The position numbers were made by a program, and so were the translations under genes. The notes under the pieces were generated by a model, which saw only the letters and a list, made by a program, of their open reading frames with translations, did no database searches and was not told the origin of the DNA. Shown here piece after piece: positions 18,430-26,780 of a DNA stretch of 44,037 bases. This DNA is from Pseudomonadota bacterium (GTDB lineage: Bacteria; Desulfobacterota; Anaeroferrophillalia; Anaeroferrophillales; Tharpellaceae). Where the stretch lies: the NCBI GenBank assembly GCA_015486445.1, contig WFRT01000177.1, forward strand, positions 1 to 44,037. Reading direction: 5' to 3'. How positions within the stretch are numbered: position 1 is the first letter of the stretch; each line of letters opens with the position of its first letter.

Positions 18430-19446
18430 CTAGTTCTTATCCTTGTCAACCAGCTTTTTCTGGCTGATCCAACTCATCATCGACCGCAGTTTCCGGCCGA
18501 CCTCCTCGATTTCATGTTCTTCTCCCTGACGGGTCAGGGCGTTGAAAACCGGACGGTTGGCCTGGTTTTCGAGAATCCATTCCCGGGCGAAAGAGCCGTC
18601 CTGGATCTCTTCGAGAATCTCGGCCATGGCCTCGCGGCTTTCCGCGTTGATGACCCGGGGACCACGGGTCAAATCGCCGAACTGGGCCGTGTTGCTGATC
18701 GAATAGCGCATGTTCGAGATGCCGCCCTCGTAGATCAGGTCGACAATCAGCTTAAGCTCGTGCAGGCACTCGAAATAGGCCATCTCGGGAGCGTAGCCGG
18801 CGTCGACCAGGGTCTCGAAACCGGCCCGGATCAGTTCGGTGACCCCGCCGCACAAAACCGCCTGTTCACCGAAGAGATCGGTTTCGGTCTCTTCCTTGAA
18901 GCTGGTCTCGATGATCCCGGCCCGGCCGCCGCCGATGCCGCAGGCGTAGGCCAGGGCCACATCGCGGGTGTCGCCGGTCGGGTCCTGGTTAACCGCGATC
19001 AGGGTCGGCACGCCCATGCCCTCGGTATATTCGTGGCGGACCAGGTGGCCCGGCCCCTTGGGGGCGGCCATGAAGACGTTGACCCCGGCCGGGGGTACGA
19101 TCTGGCCGTAGTGAATATTGAAACCGTGGGCAAAAGCCAGGTAGTCGCCCTCCTCGAGATTGGGCGCCACATCTTCACGGTACATCGCGGCCTGGAGTTC
19201 GTCAGGCACCAGGATCATTACCACCCGGGCCGCCTTGACCGCCTCGGCGGTGGGCAGCAGGGGCAGGCCGCCGGCCTCGGCTTTTTTCCAGGAACTGCCA
19301 CCGGGCCGCAGGCCGACCACGACGTCAAACCCGCTTTCGCTCAGGTTATGGGCATGGGCGTGGCCCTGGCTGCCGTAACCGATAACGGCGATTTTCTTTC
19401 CCTTGAGAACCGACAGGTCGGCGTCTTTTTCGTAGTACAGTTGCAT
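18430..19446 (-). CDS. ilvC: Ketol-acid reductoisomerase
   Basis: Second common step of valine and isoleucine synthesis: alkyl migration and NADPH reduction of acetolactate or acetohydroxybutyrate. The 338-aa length is the short class I form. It has the nucleotide loop GYGSQGHAHAHNL, APKGPGHLVRHEY and the metal-binding CLHELKLIVDLIYEGG. ATG at 19446 is chosen because AGGAG is 7 bp upstream and homology (MQLYYEKDADLSVLKGK) starts there; the frame is open 22 codons further. A 361-bp gap with a repeat separates it from ilvN. Confidence 0.95.
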   Translation of the reverse strand: MQLYYEKDADLSVLKGKKIAVIGYGSQGHAHAHNLSESGFDVVVGLRPGGSSWKKAEAGGLPLLPTAEAVKAARVVMILVPDELQAAMYREDVAPNLEEGDYLAFAHGFNIHYGQIVPPAGVNVFMAAPKGPGHLVRHEYTEGMGVPTLIAVNQDPTGDTRDVALAYACGIGGGRAGIIETSFKEETETDLFGEQAVLCGGVTELIRAGFETLVDAGYAPEMAYFECLHELKLIVDLIYEGGISNMRYSISNTAQFGDLTRGPRVINAESREAMAEILEEIQDGSFAREWILENQANRPVFNALTRQGEEHEIEEVGRKLRSMMSWISQKKLVDKDKN

Positions 19447-19537
19447 TTTTAACTCCTTACTTAATTCTCTTTTCCGGAATCCACCTCCGGCTTGACCGCC
19501 TCTATACACCAAGTACGGTAATATTTTAACTAAAAAC

Positions 19538-19777
19538 GTAACTATTCAGCCAAATCCGGGGTCGGGCGCGGCTTTTCTTCGCTAAGCGTTAAGATTTCTG
19601 TTTTTCCACGCGCTCGCTTCGCCCGCATTGCAAAACTCGCTTACGCTCAGACAGTTGCAATGCTTATGGGCTCCCGCTTAGCTTAAGAAAAACGACGAAA
19701 TCTTTCCGAAACCGCTCAGAAAAACCACCCCCGCCCCCTCCTGAAAGATGGGAGATAGAATTTAGCTGAATAGTCAC
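19538..19777. repeat. MITE-like foldback element, full copy 2 (240 bp)
   Basis: Same length and structure as the copy at 5365: left end GTAACTATTCAGCC, right end GCTGAATAGTCAC (one change). It is flanked on both sides by the 5-mer AAAAC (19533-19537 and 19778-19782), a possible target-site duplication. It occupies most of the ilvC-ilvN gap and has no ORF. Confidence 0.85.
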
Positions 19778-19807
19778 AAAACTTCTTACAAGGTTTCCGT
19801 CAGGATA

Positions 19808-20296
19808 TTACCTGGCCCCGTCGCGGCCCAGGGCGACGAGACCGGTGCGGGCCATCTCGCGAATGCCGAACGGGGCCAGCACCTTCAGGGCCGTGCCGAT
19901 TTTCTCCCGGGCCCCGGTCAATTCAACCACCAGCGAGCGGGGCCCCAGTTCCAGCACCCGGCCCTGGTAGACCTCGACCAGGCGCAGCAGTTCAAGACGC
20001 TTGGCGCCGGAGCCGGAGGCAAACTTGATCAGTACCATTTCGCGGGCCATCTGGGTGGATTCGGTCAGTTCGACAACCTTGATGACGTTGATCAGCTTGT
20101 TGAGCTGCTTGGTAATCTGTTCGATTATGTGATCATCGCCGGTGGTCACGATGGTCATGCTGGAAACCGTCGGATCGTCGGTCTCGGCCACGGTCAGGCT
20201 CTCGATGTTAAACCCCCGCCCGCTGAACAGGGAAGCGATCCGGGAAAGCACCCCGAATTCGTTTTCAACCAGTACGCTGATAATATGCTTTCTCAT
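19808..20296 (-). CDS. ilvN: Acetolactate synthase small (regulatory) subunit
   Basis: Regulatory subunit binding valine for feedback control of acetolactate synthase. The 162-aa protein has an N-terminal ACT domain (ISVLVENEFGVLSRIASLFS, GRGFNIESLTVAET) and a second C-terminal ACT-like domain of about 80 residues, which makes it the longer IlvH/IlvN form. It starts 9 bp after the ilvB stop. Confidence 0.94.
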   Translation of the reverse strand: MRKHIISVLVENEFGVLSRIASLFSGRGFNIESLTVAETDDPTVSSMTIVTTGDDHIIEQITKQLNKLINVIKVVELTESTQMAREMVLIKFASGSGAKRLELLRLVEVYQGRVLELGPRSLVVELTGAREKIGTALKVLAPFGIREMARTGLVALGRDGAR

Positions 20297-20305
20297 AATT
20301 CCCCC

Positions 20306-22009
20306 CTAAACCAGCAGCATGTTGGAAATCGCCTCGCCGGCGGGTACCATCGGGTAAACATTTTCTTCCGGGGCGACCTTGAAATCGACGATCACCGGCC
20401 CGGGATGGGCGAAAGCCCGCAGCAGGGTCTCTTCGACCTCGGCCGGCTTCTCAGCCCGCAGGCCCAGGGCCCCGTAGGCTTCAGCCAGTTTGACGAAATC
20501 CGGAGCGTGGTCCATCGTCGTAGCCGAGTAGTGGCGGTCAAAAAAGAGCTCCTGCCACTGCCGCACCATGCCCAGGTAGCCGTTATTCAGGATAATCACC
20601 TTGACCGGCAGCTGGTACTGGACCACAGTGGCCAGTTCCTGGATGTTCATCTGGATGCTGCCGTCGCCGGCGATATCGAGAACCAGGCGGTCGGGGAAGG
20701 CAACCTGGGCGCCCATGGCCGCCGGCAGGCCGTAGCCCATGGTCCCCAGCCCCCCCGAGGTCAGCCAGGTTCGGGGCTTGGTGAAGGTAAAGAACTGGGC
20801 CGCCCACATCTGGTTCTGTCCGACCTCGGTGCTGACGATCGGGTTGCGATCACGGGTCAGCTGACTGATCTTTTCAACCACGAACTGGGGCTTGATGATC
20901 TCCTCGTCGCGGACGTATTCAAGTTTGTGCAACTCCCGCCAGTAGGCAACCTTCTCCAGCCACTCGTCATGGCCGGCGACGCACTCGGCCGCCGCCTGAT
21001 CGGAACTGCGAACCACCTCCAGCATTTTCTGGAGAACGTCGCCGACGTCACCGACAATCGGGATGTCGACAACCACGTTCTTGCTGATTGAGGTCGGGTC
21101 GATGTCGACATGGATGATCTTGGCCCCGGGAGCGAACTGGTCGATGCGGCCGGTAACCCGGTCGTCGAAGCGGGCGCCGAAGGCGACCATGACATCGGAC
21201 TTGGTCACCGCCATGTTGGCCCGGTAGGTGCCGTGCATGCCGAGCATGCCGAGCGACAGGGGATCGTCTTCGGGAAAAGCTCCCAGCCCCATCAGGGTCG
21301 TGGTCACCGGGATCTTCAGCCGCCGGGCGAGTTCGGTAAGCTCGGCCGAGGCATCCCCCAGGACCACCCCGCCGCCAACGTAAAAAAGCGGCCTTTTGGC
21401 CTTGAAAAGTTGCTGCATGGCCCGCTGAACCTGGCCGGGATGGCCGGCATAGTTGGGATTGTAACCTTTCAGGACCGGCTTTTCCGGTTTTTTCTTGGCG
21501 CATTTGCCGCCGATCACATCCTTGGGCAGGTCGATCAGGACCGGGCCGGGCCGACCGGAATTGGCGATGTGAAAGGCTTCGTTGATAATCCGTTCGAGAT
21601 CTTCAACCTTTTTGACCAGGTAATTATGCTTGGTGCAAGGCCGGGTAATGCCGACGATGTCGGCCTCCTGGAAGGCATCGTTGCCGATCAGCGGGGTCGG
21701 CACCTGGCCGGAAAAAACCACCAGCGGAATCGAGTCCATGTAGGCGGTAGCCAGTCCGGTCACCGTGTTGGTGGCCCCCGGTCCCGAGGTTACGATGGCA
21801 ACCCCGGTTTTGCCGGTGGCCCGGGCGTAGCCGTCGGCGGCATGGACGGCGGCCTGCTCGTGGCGCACCAGGAAATGCCGGCAACTGTACTCCGGCAGAC
21901 AATCATAAAGGTTGATCACGGCCCCGCCGGGATAGCCGAAAACCACATCAACCCCCTGTTCTTCGAGAACCTCGAGCAGGATCTGAGCTCCGCTTAACAT
22001 CTTCTTCAT
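20306..22009 (-). CDS. ilvB: Acetolactate synthase large (catalytic) subunit
   Basis: Thiamine-diphosphate enzyme joining pyruvate with pyruvate or 2-oxobutyrate. The 567-aa protein has the catalytic Glu region VRHEQAAVHAADGYARATG, the GPGATNTVTG loop, and the ThDP/Mg motif GDGSIQMN ending ILNN. ATG at 22009 has AGAGGAA close upstream and matches the family N-terminus (SGAQILLEVLEEQGVDVVFG). The frame is open 32 codons further, into the argC gap, and that extension is not protein-like. Confidence 0.95.
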   Translation of the reverse strand: MKKMLSGAQILLEVLEEQGVDVVFGYPGGAVINLYDCLPEYSCRHFLVRHEQAAVHAADGYARATGKTGVAIVTSGPGATNTVTGLATAYMDSIPLVVFSGQVPTPLIGNDAFQEADIVGITRPCTKHNYLVKKVEDLERIINEAFHIANSGRPGPVLIDLPKDVIGGKCAKKKPEKPVLKGYNPNYAGHPGQVQRAMQQLFKAKRPLFYVGGGVVLGDASAELTELARRLKIPVTTTLMGLGAFPEDDPLSLGMLGMHGTYRANMAVTKSDVMVAFGARFDDRVTGRIDQFAPGAKIIHVDIDPTSISKNVVVDIPIVGDVGDVLQKMLEVVRSSDQAAAECVAGHDEWLEKVAYWRELHKLEYVRDEEIIKPQFVVEKISQLTRDRNPIVSTEVGQNQMWAAQFFTFTKPRTWLTSGGLGTMGYGLPAAMGAQVAFPDRLVLDIAGDGSIQMNIQELATVVQYQLPVKVIILNNGYLGMVRQWQELFFDRHYSATTMDHAPDFVKLAEAYGALGLRAEKPAEVEETLLRAFAHPGPVIVDFKVAPEENVYPMVPAGEAISNMLLV

Positions 22010-22053
22010 GGATTCCTCTCCCTCGTTAATCACCAGCCCCCGGCACGCCGCCG

Positions 22054-23100
22054 TCACGGGGCCAGGGGTCCGGTCAAAAGACCACAGGTTTCGGGCTGAC
22101 CGCAAATCAGGTTAAGGTTCTGGACAGCCTGTCCGGCCGCCCCCTTAACCAGGTTGTCGATCGCGGCAAAAAGCACCAGCTGGCGGCCCTCTCCTCCCAC
22201 AACGAAGCCAATATCGCAAAAGTTGCTGCCCCGGACCGCGCTTAAAGCCGGCAGTTCGCCATCCGGCAAAAGACGGACGAAAGGTTCACCGGCATAGCTG
22301 TCGGCCAGAAGTTTCTCGATCTCCCGGCCCTCGACCGGCCGCTCGAGGGTCAGATAGATCGAAGAGAGAATGCCCCGGTTAACCGGCAGCAGGTGGGGAA
22401 CAAATAACAGGTTCGGGCGCTGGCCGACGGCCCGGCCCAGCTGCTCCACCATTTCCGGCTGGTGGCGATGCCGGCCCGCTTTATAGGGTTTGAAACTTTC
22501 ATTGACCTCGCAGTAGAGCGATCCCGGGCTCAGTCCGCGCCCGGCCCCGCTGGTTCCCGACTTGGCATCGACCACGACCGGGCTGGCGGGCGCCACCAGG
22601 CCGGCCTTGAGCATCGGGGCCAGCGGCAGGATAACGCTGGTTGGGTAGCATCCGGGGTTGCCGATCACCTGCCCGCTTACGATCTGGTCGCGAAAAAGTT
22701 CGGGCAGACCGTAGACCGAGACTTCCAGGACTTCGGGACGGGTGTGAGGCTGGTACCACTGTTCGTAAAGATCCCGGTCGGAAAAACGATAGTCGGCACT
22801 CAGGTCGATTACTTTTTTCCCGGCCTGGTAAAGCTCGGCCACGACCTCGATCGCGGCCTTGTGGGGCAGGGCCGTGAACACCACCTCGGCGGCCGCGGCC
22901 ACGGCCGCCACCCGGTTGTCGCTGAACTTGAGTTCCACCAGGCTGCGCAGGGAGGGGAAAACCGAACTTACCGGCATCCCGGCATACTGCCGGGAGGTCA
23001 CCATGGTCAATTCAACCCCGGGATGGGCGCTCAGGATCCGCATCAATTCGACCCCGGTATAGCCACTGGCCCCGATAATCGCCACTCTTGTTTTCGTCAT
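22054..23100 (-). CDS. argC: N-acetyl-gamma-glutamyl-phosphate reductase
   Basis: Third step of arginine synthesis, NADPH-dependent. The 348-aa protein has IIGASGYTGVELMRIL at the N-terminus, active-site Cys in GNPGCYPTSVILPLAPM, and DAKSGTSGAGRG. ATG at 23100 is preferred because the in-frame ATG at 23112 has its AGGTGG too close. It is the first gene of the amino-acid cluster, 45 bp ahead of ilvB. The only space for a promoter is the 364-bp upstream gap, most of which is a repeat element. Confidence 0.94.
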   Translation of the reverse strand: MTKTRVAIIGASGYTGVELMRILSAHPGVELTMVTSRQYAGMPVSSVFPSLRSLVELKFSDNRVAAVAAAAEVVFTALPHKAAIEVVAELYQAGKKVIDLSADYRFSDRDLYEQWYQPHTRPEVLEVSVYGLPELFRDQIVSGQVIGNPGCYPTSVILPLAPMLKAGLVAPASPVVVDAKSGTSGAGRGLSPGSLYCEVNESFKPYKAGRHRHQPEMVEQLGRAVGQRPNLLFVPHLLPVNRGILSSIYLTLERPVEGREIEKLLADSYAGEPFVRLLPDGELPALSAVRGSNFCDIGFVVGGEGRQLVLFAAIDNLVKGAAGQAVQNLNLICGQPETCGLLTGPLAP

Positions 23101-23181
23101 GACTCCATCCACCTAATCAATCCGCCAATCCCGAGCCGGGAACAATCCCCGCAACCCGGACTCTCCTTTGCCTGCCGTAAA

Positions 23182-23371
23182 GCGCTCGCTTCGCCCGCAC
23201 CCCAAGGGCACTTCCGTTGGGCGCATGCAAAACTCGCTGCGCTCAGACAGTTGCAATGCTTATGGGCTCCCGCTCGCTGGGAAAAACGACGAAATCTTTC
23301 CGAAACCGCTCTGAAAAACCACCCTCACCCCCTCCTTCAAAGAGGGGAGATAAATTTAGCTGAATAGTTAC
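23182..23371. repeat. MITE-like element, partial copy 3
   Basis: Matches copies 1 and 2 from the CGCTCGCTTCGCCCGCA region to the right end GCTGAATAGTTAC. The left third is missing. It has about 26 extra bases (around 23199-23225) that hold their own small inverted repeat, CCCAA..TTGGG. It fills the argC-rpsI gap together with about 80 bp of unique sequence. Confidence 0.75.
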
Positions 23372-23381
23372 AATTTAGCAA
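23353..23381 (-). promoter_or_regulatory. Possible promoter for argC at the repeat end
   Basis: Minus strand TTGCTA (23381-23376), a 17-bp spacer, then TAAATT (23358-23353). The -10 lies inside the terminal repeat of MITE copy 3. It is just downstream of the rpsI terminator, where a new promoter would be needed. Confidence 0.28.
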
Positions 23382-23398
23382 GCAACCGGGAAAGCACG

Positions 23399-23429
23399 AA
23401 AAAGGGGAGACCGTTCTGCCGGCCTCCCC
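23399..23429 (-). terminator. Terminator of the rplM-rpsI operon
   Basis: Minus-strand GGGGAGGCCGG (23429 onward) and CCGGTCTCCCC-like arms (perfect outer GGGGAG/CTCCCC) followed by TTTTT (23403-23399). It is 36 bp past the rpsI stop. Confidence 0.8.
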
Positions 23430-23464
23430 TGGTGTCTGAGCTTGTTGGCTGCTCCCAGTCGACT

Positions 23465-23857
23465 TTAACGTTTCGAGAACTGGTAACGGGCCCGGGCACC
23501 ACGCTGGCCGTATTTTTTGCGCTCCTTAATTCGCGCATCGCGGGTTAGAAACCCCGCCTTCTTAAGTAGGCCGCGCAACTCGGGATTGTAGGCCTGCAGT
23601 ACCTTGCTGATACCGTGCTTGACGGCCCCGGCCTGGCCGGAGATACCGCCCCCGGAAACCTTGATCATGAAGTCGAACTTGTTCTCGTTTTCAGTCATGG
23701 TCAGAGGCTGGAAGATAATCTCCCGCGCCGTCTCCAGGGTAAAATAGTCATTCACCGGACGGCCGTTGACCTTGATTTCACCGCTTCCTTCACTGAGCCA
23801 GACCCTGGCGATCGAAGCTTTCCTCTTGCCCGTGGCATAATACTTTGTCGCTGTCAT
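23465..23857 (-). CDS. rpsI: Ribosomal protein S9
   Basis: Component of the 30S head whose C-terminal tail reaches the P-site tRNA. The 130-aa protein shows ATGKRKASIARVWL, GGGISGQAGAVKHGISKVL, and the invariant basic end RARYQFSKR. It follows rplM by 79 bp, the standard pairing, and is closed by a terminator. Confidence 0.97.
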   Translation of the reverse strand: MTATKYYATGKRKASIARVWLSEGSGEIKVNGRPVNDYFTLETAREIIFQPLTMTENENKFDFMIKVSGGGISGQAGAVKHGISKVLQAYNPELRGLLKKAGFLTRDARIKERKKYGQRGARARYQFSKR

Positions 23858-23936
23858 ATCAGAACCTTAAAAAAATATAAAATGATTAACTGTCCGATCC
23901 CGGGTCACTGGTTTCCGAACCCCCGGGCAGCCCCGG

Positions 23937-24365
23937 TCAAACTTCCCGCGGGGCCGGCTTCTGGGCCGCGTGGCAATGCTCGGAACCGGCATAGACTTTA
24001 AGCTTTTTCATCAGCTTGCGCCCCAGTTTGTTCTTCGGCAGCATGCCCTTGACGGCCAGGTTGATAACCTCTTCCGGCTTCTTTTCCAGCATTTCACCGG
24101 CAGTCATCGATTTAATGCCGCCGGGGTAGCCGGTATGATGATAATAAACCTTGTCGCTGACCTTGTTGCCGGTCAGACGAATGGCCGCGGCGTTGATCAC
24201 GACAACAAAATCCCCGGTGTCGACATGGGGGGTGAACTCGGGCTTGTCTTTACCCCGAAGAATCCGGGCAACTTCACTGGCCAGGCGGCCCAGGACCTTG
24301 CCCCGGGCATCGATGAGATGCCACTTCTGCTCGAGTTCCCCCGGCTTAGCCATGTAGGTCTTCAT
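23937..24365 (-). CDS. rplM: Ribosomal protein L13
   Basis: 50S subunit protein, an early assembly factor, 142 aa. Signature features are the start KTYMAKPGELEQKWHLIDA, GRLASEVARILRGKDKPEF, and VYYHHTGYPGGIKS. It is the first gene of the rplM-rpsI unit; a promoter with a perfect -35 lies 120-145 bp upstream. A GC-rich hairpin followed by six T residues in the leader (about 24415-24387, minus strand) might be an attenuator. Confidence 0.97.
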   Translation of the reverse strand: MKTYMAKPGELEQKWHLIDARGKVLGRLASEVARILRGKDKPEFTPHVDTGDFVVVINAAAIRLTGNKVSDKVYYHHTGYPGGIKSMTAGEMLEKKPEEVINLAVKGMLPKNKLGRKLMKKLKVYAGSEHCHAAQKPAPREV

Positions 24366-24480
24366 TATTTCTCTTTCTCCAACTCAAAAAACTTCCGGCG
24401 CCCGAGGGGCGGCGGGGATATGAAGCTTAAAAAATCTCTCCACCCGAATCCCGGGCAGGCGCTGAATTTGAAGGGGAGTC

Positions 24481-24509
24481 TTTTAGTACACCGCCCCGGC
24501 AATTGTCAA
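24481..24509 (-). promoter_or_regulatory. Promoter of rplM-rpsI overlapping the bioF stop
   Basis: Minus strand TTGACA (24509-24504), a 17-bp spacer and CTAAAA (24486-24481; TAAAAG at 18 bp is equally possible). The bioF stop TGA is inside the -35 hexamer. The -10 is only moderate. Confidence 0.45.
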
Positions 24510-25711
24510 GGCTTTTTTCGCAAAAAGTCCCGGCGCCGTTCGGCGAAAAGCGCCAGCACCAGGTCGAGATCGGCAAATTCGAGGTCGGCGCTCAGGGTCA
24601 CCCTGAGCCGGGAAGAGCCTTCGGGCACGGTCGGCGGCCGGATACCCTGAATGAAAACCCCGCGCTCCAGAAACCAGGCGCTCAAGGCCATGGTCTTCTC
24701 CGCCGGGCCGACCAGGACCGGGATGATCGGGGTGGGATCCTCGCCCACCGGCAGGCCCAGATCCCGCAGCCCGGAACGAAAACGGGACCCCAGCAAAGCC
24801 AGCTTCGCAATCCTTTCCAGCTCCCGGTCCACCACTTTCAGGGCCTCCCGGGAGGCCGCCAGCACCGCCGGCGGCAGGGCCGTGGTGTAGATAAAGCTGC
24901 GGGCCCGGTTGACCAGATAGTCAATCAGTTCCGGAGCCCCGGCAACATAGGCGCCGAAACTTCCCAGGGCCTTGCCCAGGGTCCCCATCTGGACATCGAT
25001 ATCCCGCCAGTCGAGCCCGAAATATTCGGCCGACCCGCGACCGGTCTCCCCGATCACCCCGGTGGCGTGGGCGTCGTCGACCACCACCAGGGCGTCGTAT
25101 TGACGAGCCAGGCTGACAATTTCCGGCAACGGTGCCAGATCACCGTCCATGCTGAAAACACTGTCGGTGACAATCAGCCGGCGGCGGAAATTACGGCCTC
25201 CCTCCCGCAACCGGCTGGCCAGGTGATCGACATCACGGTGCCGGTAGATCTCGAGCCGGGCTTGCGAAAGCCGGCAGCCGTCGACGATGCTGGCATGGTT
25301 CAGGGCGTCGCTGTAGATCACGTCCCCGGCCCCGGCCAGGGTCGTCATCAGCGCCAGGTTGGCGACATAGCCACTATTGAAAACCAGGGCCGCCGGGGCT
25401 TTTTTAAAGGCCGCGAGATCCTCCTCGAGGGCCCGGTGGGCGCTCATGGTCCCGGAAATCAGGCGTGAAGCCCCGGCCGAACACCCTTCCTTTCCCAGGG
25501 CCCGGGCGGCGGCCCGGGCGAGATCGGGATGTTCGGCCAGACCGAGATAATTGTTGGAACAGAGCAGCAGCACCGGCCGGCCGTCGAGAACCACCCGGGC
25601 CCGCTGGGGTCCGGCCACGGTGCGCAGGAAACGCCGACGGCTGTTGGCGTCCAGTTGCCGCAGTTCCTCCCGCAGCCCGGCCAGGGCGCTTTTTCCTTCT
25701 CCCGAAATCAT
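24506..25711 (-). CDS. bioF: 8-amino-7-oxononanoate synthase
   Basis: PLP enzyme condensing pimeloyl-ACP/CoA with alanine in biotin synthesis. The 401-aa protein has CSNNYLGLAEHPDL, the PLP-ring DDAHATGVIGETGRG, and the lysine region MGTLGKALGSFGAYVAG. The related 2-amino-3-ketobutyrate ligase is the alternative, but the overlap with bioB (ATGA, 4 bp) decides for BioF. No terminator is seen after it; the stop codon sits in the next promoter. Confidence 0.92.
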   Translation of the reverse strand: MISGEGKSALAGLREELRQLDANSRRRFLRTVAGPQRARVVLDGRPVLLLCSNNYLGLAEHPDLARAAARALGKEGCSAGASRLISGTMSAHRALEEDLAAFKKAPAALVFNSGYVANLALMTTLAGAGDVIYSDALNHASIVDGCRLSQARLEIYRHRDVDHLASRLREGGRNFRRRLIVTDSVFSMDGDLAPLPEIVSLARQYDALVVVDDAHATGVIGETGRGSAEYFGLDWRDIDVQMGTLGKALGSFGAYVAGAPELIDYLVNRARSFIYTTALPPAVLAASREALKVVDRELERIAKLALLGSRFRSGLRDLGLPVGEDPTPIIPVLVGPAEKTMALSAWFLERGVFIQGIRPPTVPEGSSRLRVTLSADLEFADLDLVLALFAERRRDFLRKKP

Positions 25712-26715
25712 TTGCCGTCGTCCCCGTCAAAATCGGCCCAGGCCGCCAGCATGAGCCGGTCATCTTCCCACTGCCGGCCCCGGGTGGTGAGATAGTTGCC
25801 AACCATCAGGCCGTTGGCCCCGGCCGCGAAAACCAGGCCCTGAAAATCCCCGAAGGCCCGCTGCCGGCCGCCGCAGATCCGGAGGTCGCGGGTCGGGTTG
25901 ACCAGCCTGAACATGGCAACCGTGAGCAGCGCGGCCCGGGGGGACAGGCCGGGCTGTCCGGCCAGCGGCGTGCCGGGAACCGGCTGGAGAAAATTAAGCG
26001 GAATCGAATCAACCTCAAGCCGGTTCAGCTCGAGGGCCAGTTCAACCTGCTGGGCCGGGCTCTCTCCCAGCCCCATGATGCCGCCGCTGCAGACATAGAA
26101 GCCGGCTTTTTTGGCCAGCTTCACGGTCTCGACGGCCCGTTCGTAGGAATGGCTTGTGCAGATCGAAGGAAAGAAGCTGCGGGCCGTCTCGAGGTTGTGA
26201 TGATAGTGTTTCAAGCCGGCCCGGCGGTAGAGCTCGACCGCCTCGGCATCGAGAAATCCGAGAGAGGCGCAGGGCCCCAGGCCGAGCCCGGCCAGACCTT
26301 CAAGCATGGCCGCGATCCGGGCCTGCTCGGCGGCATCGCCGACCGCCGTGCCGCTGGTCACCACCGAAAAGTTGTCGACTCCCGCTTCCCGCATCGACCG
26401 GGCCCGGTCCAGCAGTTCCTCGACCGTAATCAGGGGAAAGGTTTCAACCCCGGTTTTCCAGGCCGCCGACCGGGCGCAGAAGGCACAATTTTCTCCGCAG
26501 CGCCCCGACTTGGCGTTGGCAATCGCGCACCGCGCGATCCGCCGGCCGCAGTGATGACGCCGCAGGCGGTTGCACAAGGGCAGCAGGGAGAAAATTTCCG
26601 GCCCCGGCAGCCCGGTCACGGCAATGGCCAGTTCACCGTCCAGCCCCTCGCCGTCCAGCAGTCGGGGCAGCCGGCGGGCAATTTCCGCAACAATTTTTTC
26701 CGGCTTCATGCTCAA
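25708..26715 (-). CDS. bioB: Biotin synthase
   Basis: Radical SAM enzyme inserting sulfur into dethiobiotin. The radical SAM cysteines are in RCGENCAFCARS (CxxxCxxC). NFSVVTSGTAVGD and GIMGLGESPAQQVELA are further family signatures, as are the Asn/Pro loop SIPLNFLQPVPGTPL and the C-terminal RICGGRQ. Two starts are possible: TTG at 26715 with AAAGGAA 7 bp upstream, or ATG at 26709 with the same site at 13 bp. The TTG spacing is better. It is divergent from rlmE with only 48 bp between them. Confidence 0.94.
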   Translation of the reverse strand: MSMKPEKIVAEIARRLPRLLDGEGLDGELAIAVTGLPGPEIFSLLPLCNRLRRHHCGRRIARCAIANAKSGRCGENCAFCARSAAWKTGVETFPLITVEELLDRARSMREAGVDNFSVVTSGTAVGDAAEQARIAAMLEGLAGLGLGPCASLGFLDAEAVELYRRAGLKHYHHNLETARSFFPSICTSHSYERAVETVKLAKKAGFYVCSGGIMGLGESPAQQVELALELNRLEVDSIPLNFLQPVPGTPLAGQPGLSPRAALLTVAMFRLVNPTRDLRICGGRQRAFGDFQGLVFAAGANGLMVGNYLTTRGRQWEDDRLMLAAWADFDGDDGK

Positions 26716-26750
26716 TCACAAATTCCTTTCCCTGCCCGCATCAGTCATGC

Positions 26751-26763
26751 TATTTTACCGGGC
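26751..26763 (+). promoter_or_regulatory. Extended -10 promoter of rlmE (leaderless candidate)
   Basis: TGC-TATTTT (TATTTT at 26751-26756) lies 7 bp before the rlmE ATG at 26764, so transcription would begin at or next to the start codon. No ribosome-binding site is visible. Confidence 0.4.
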
Positions 26764-26780
26764 ATGGCATTCAATCGCAA
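26752..26780 (-). promoter_or_regulatory. Promoter of bioB sharing the rlmE -10 box
   Basis: Minus strand TTGCGA (26780-26775, inside rlmE), a 17-bp spacer, then TAAAAT (26757-26752). It overlaps the TATTTT box used on the other strand and would give a leader of about 30 nt. Confidence 0.4.

Noticed and set aside
22462..23367. 301-codon plus-strand frame opposite argC
   Set aside because: Shadow of argC running into the repeat element; no protein features.
25465..26763. Upstream extension of the rlmE reading frame
   Set aside because: Antisense to bioF and bioB; RlmE homology begins at MAFNRKDGYW, so ATG 26764 is the start.
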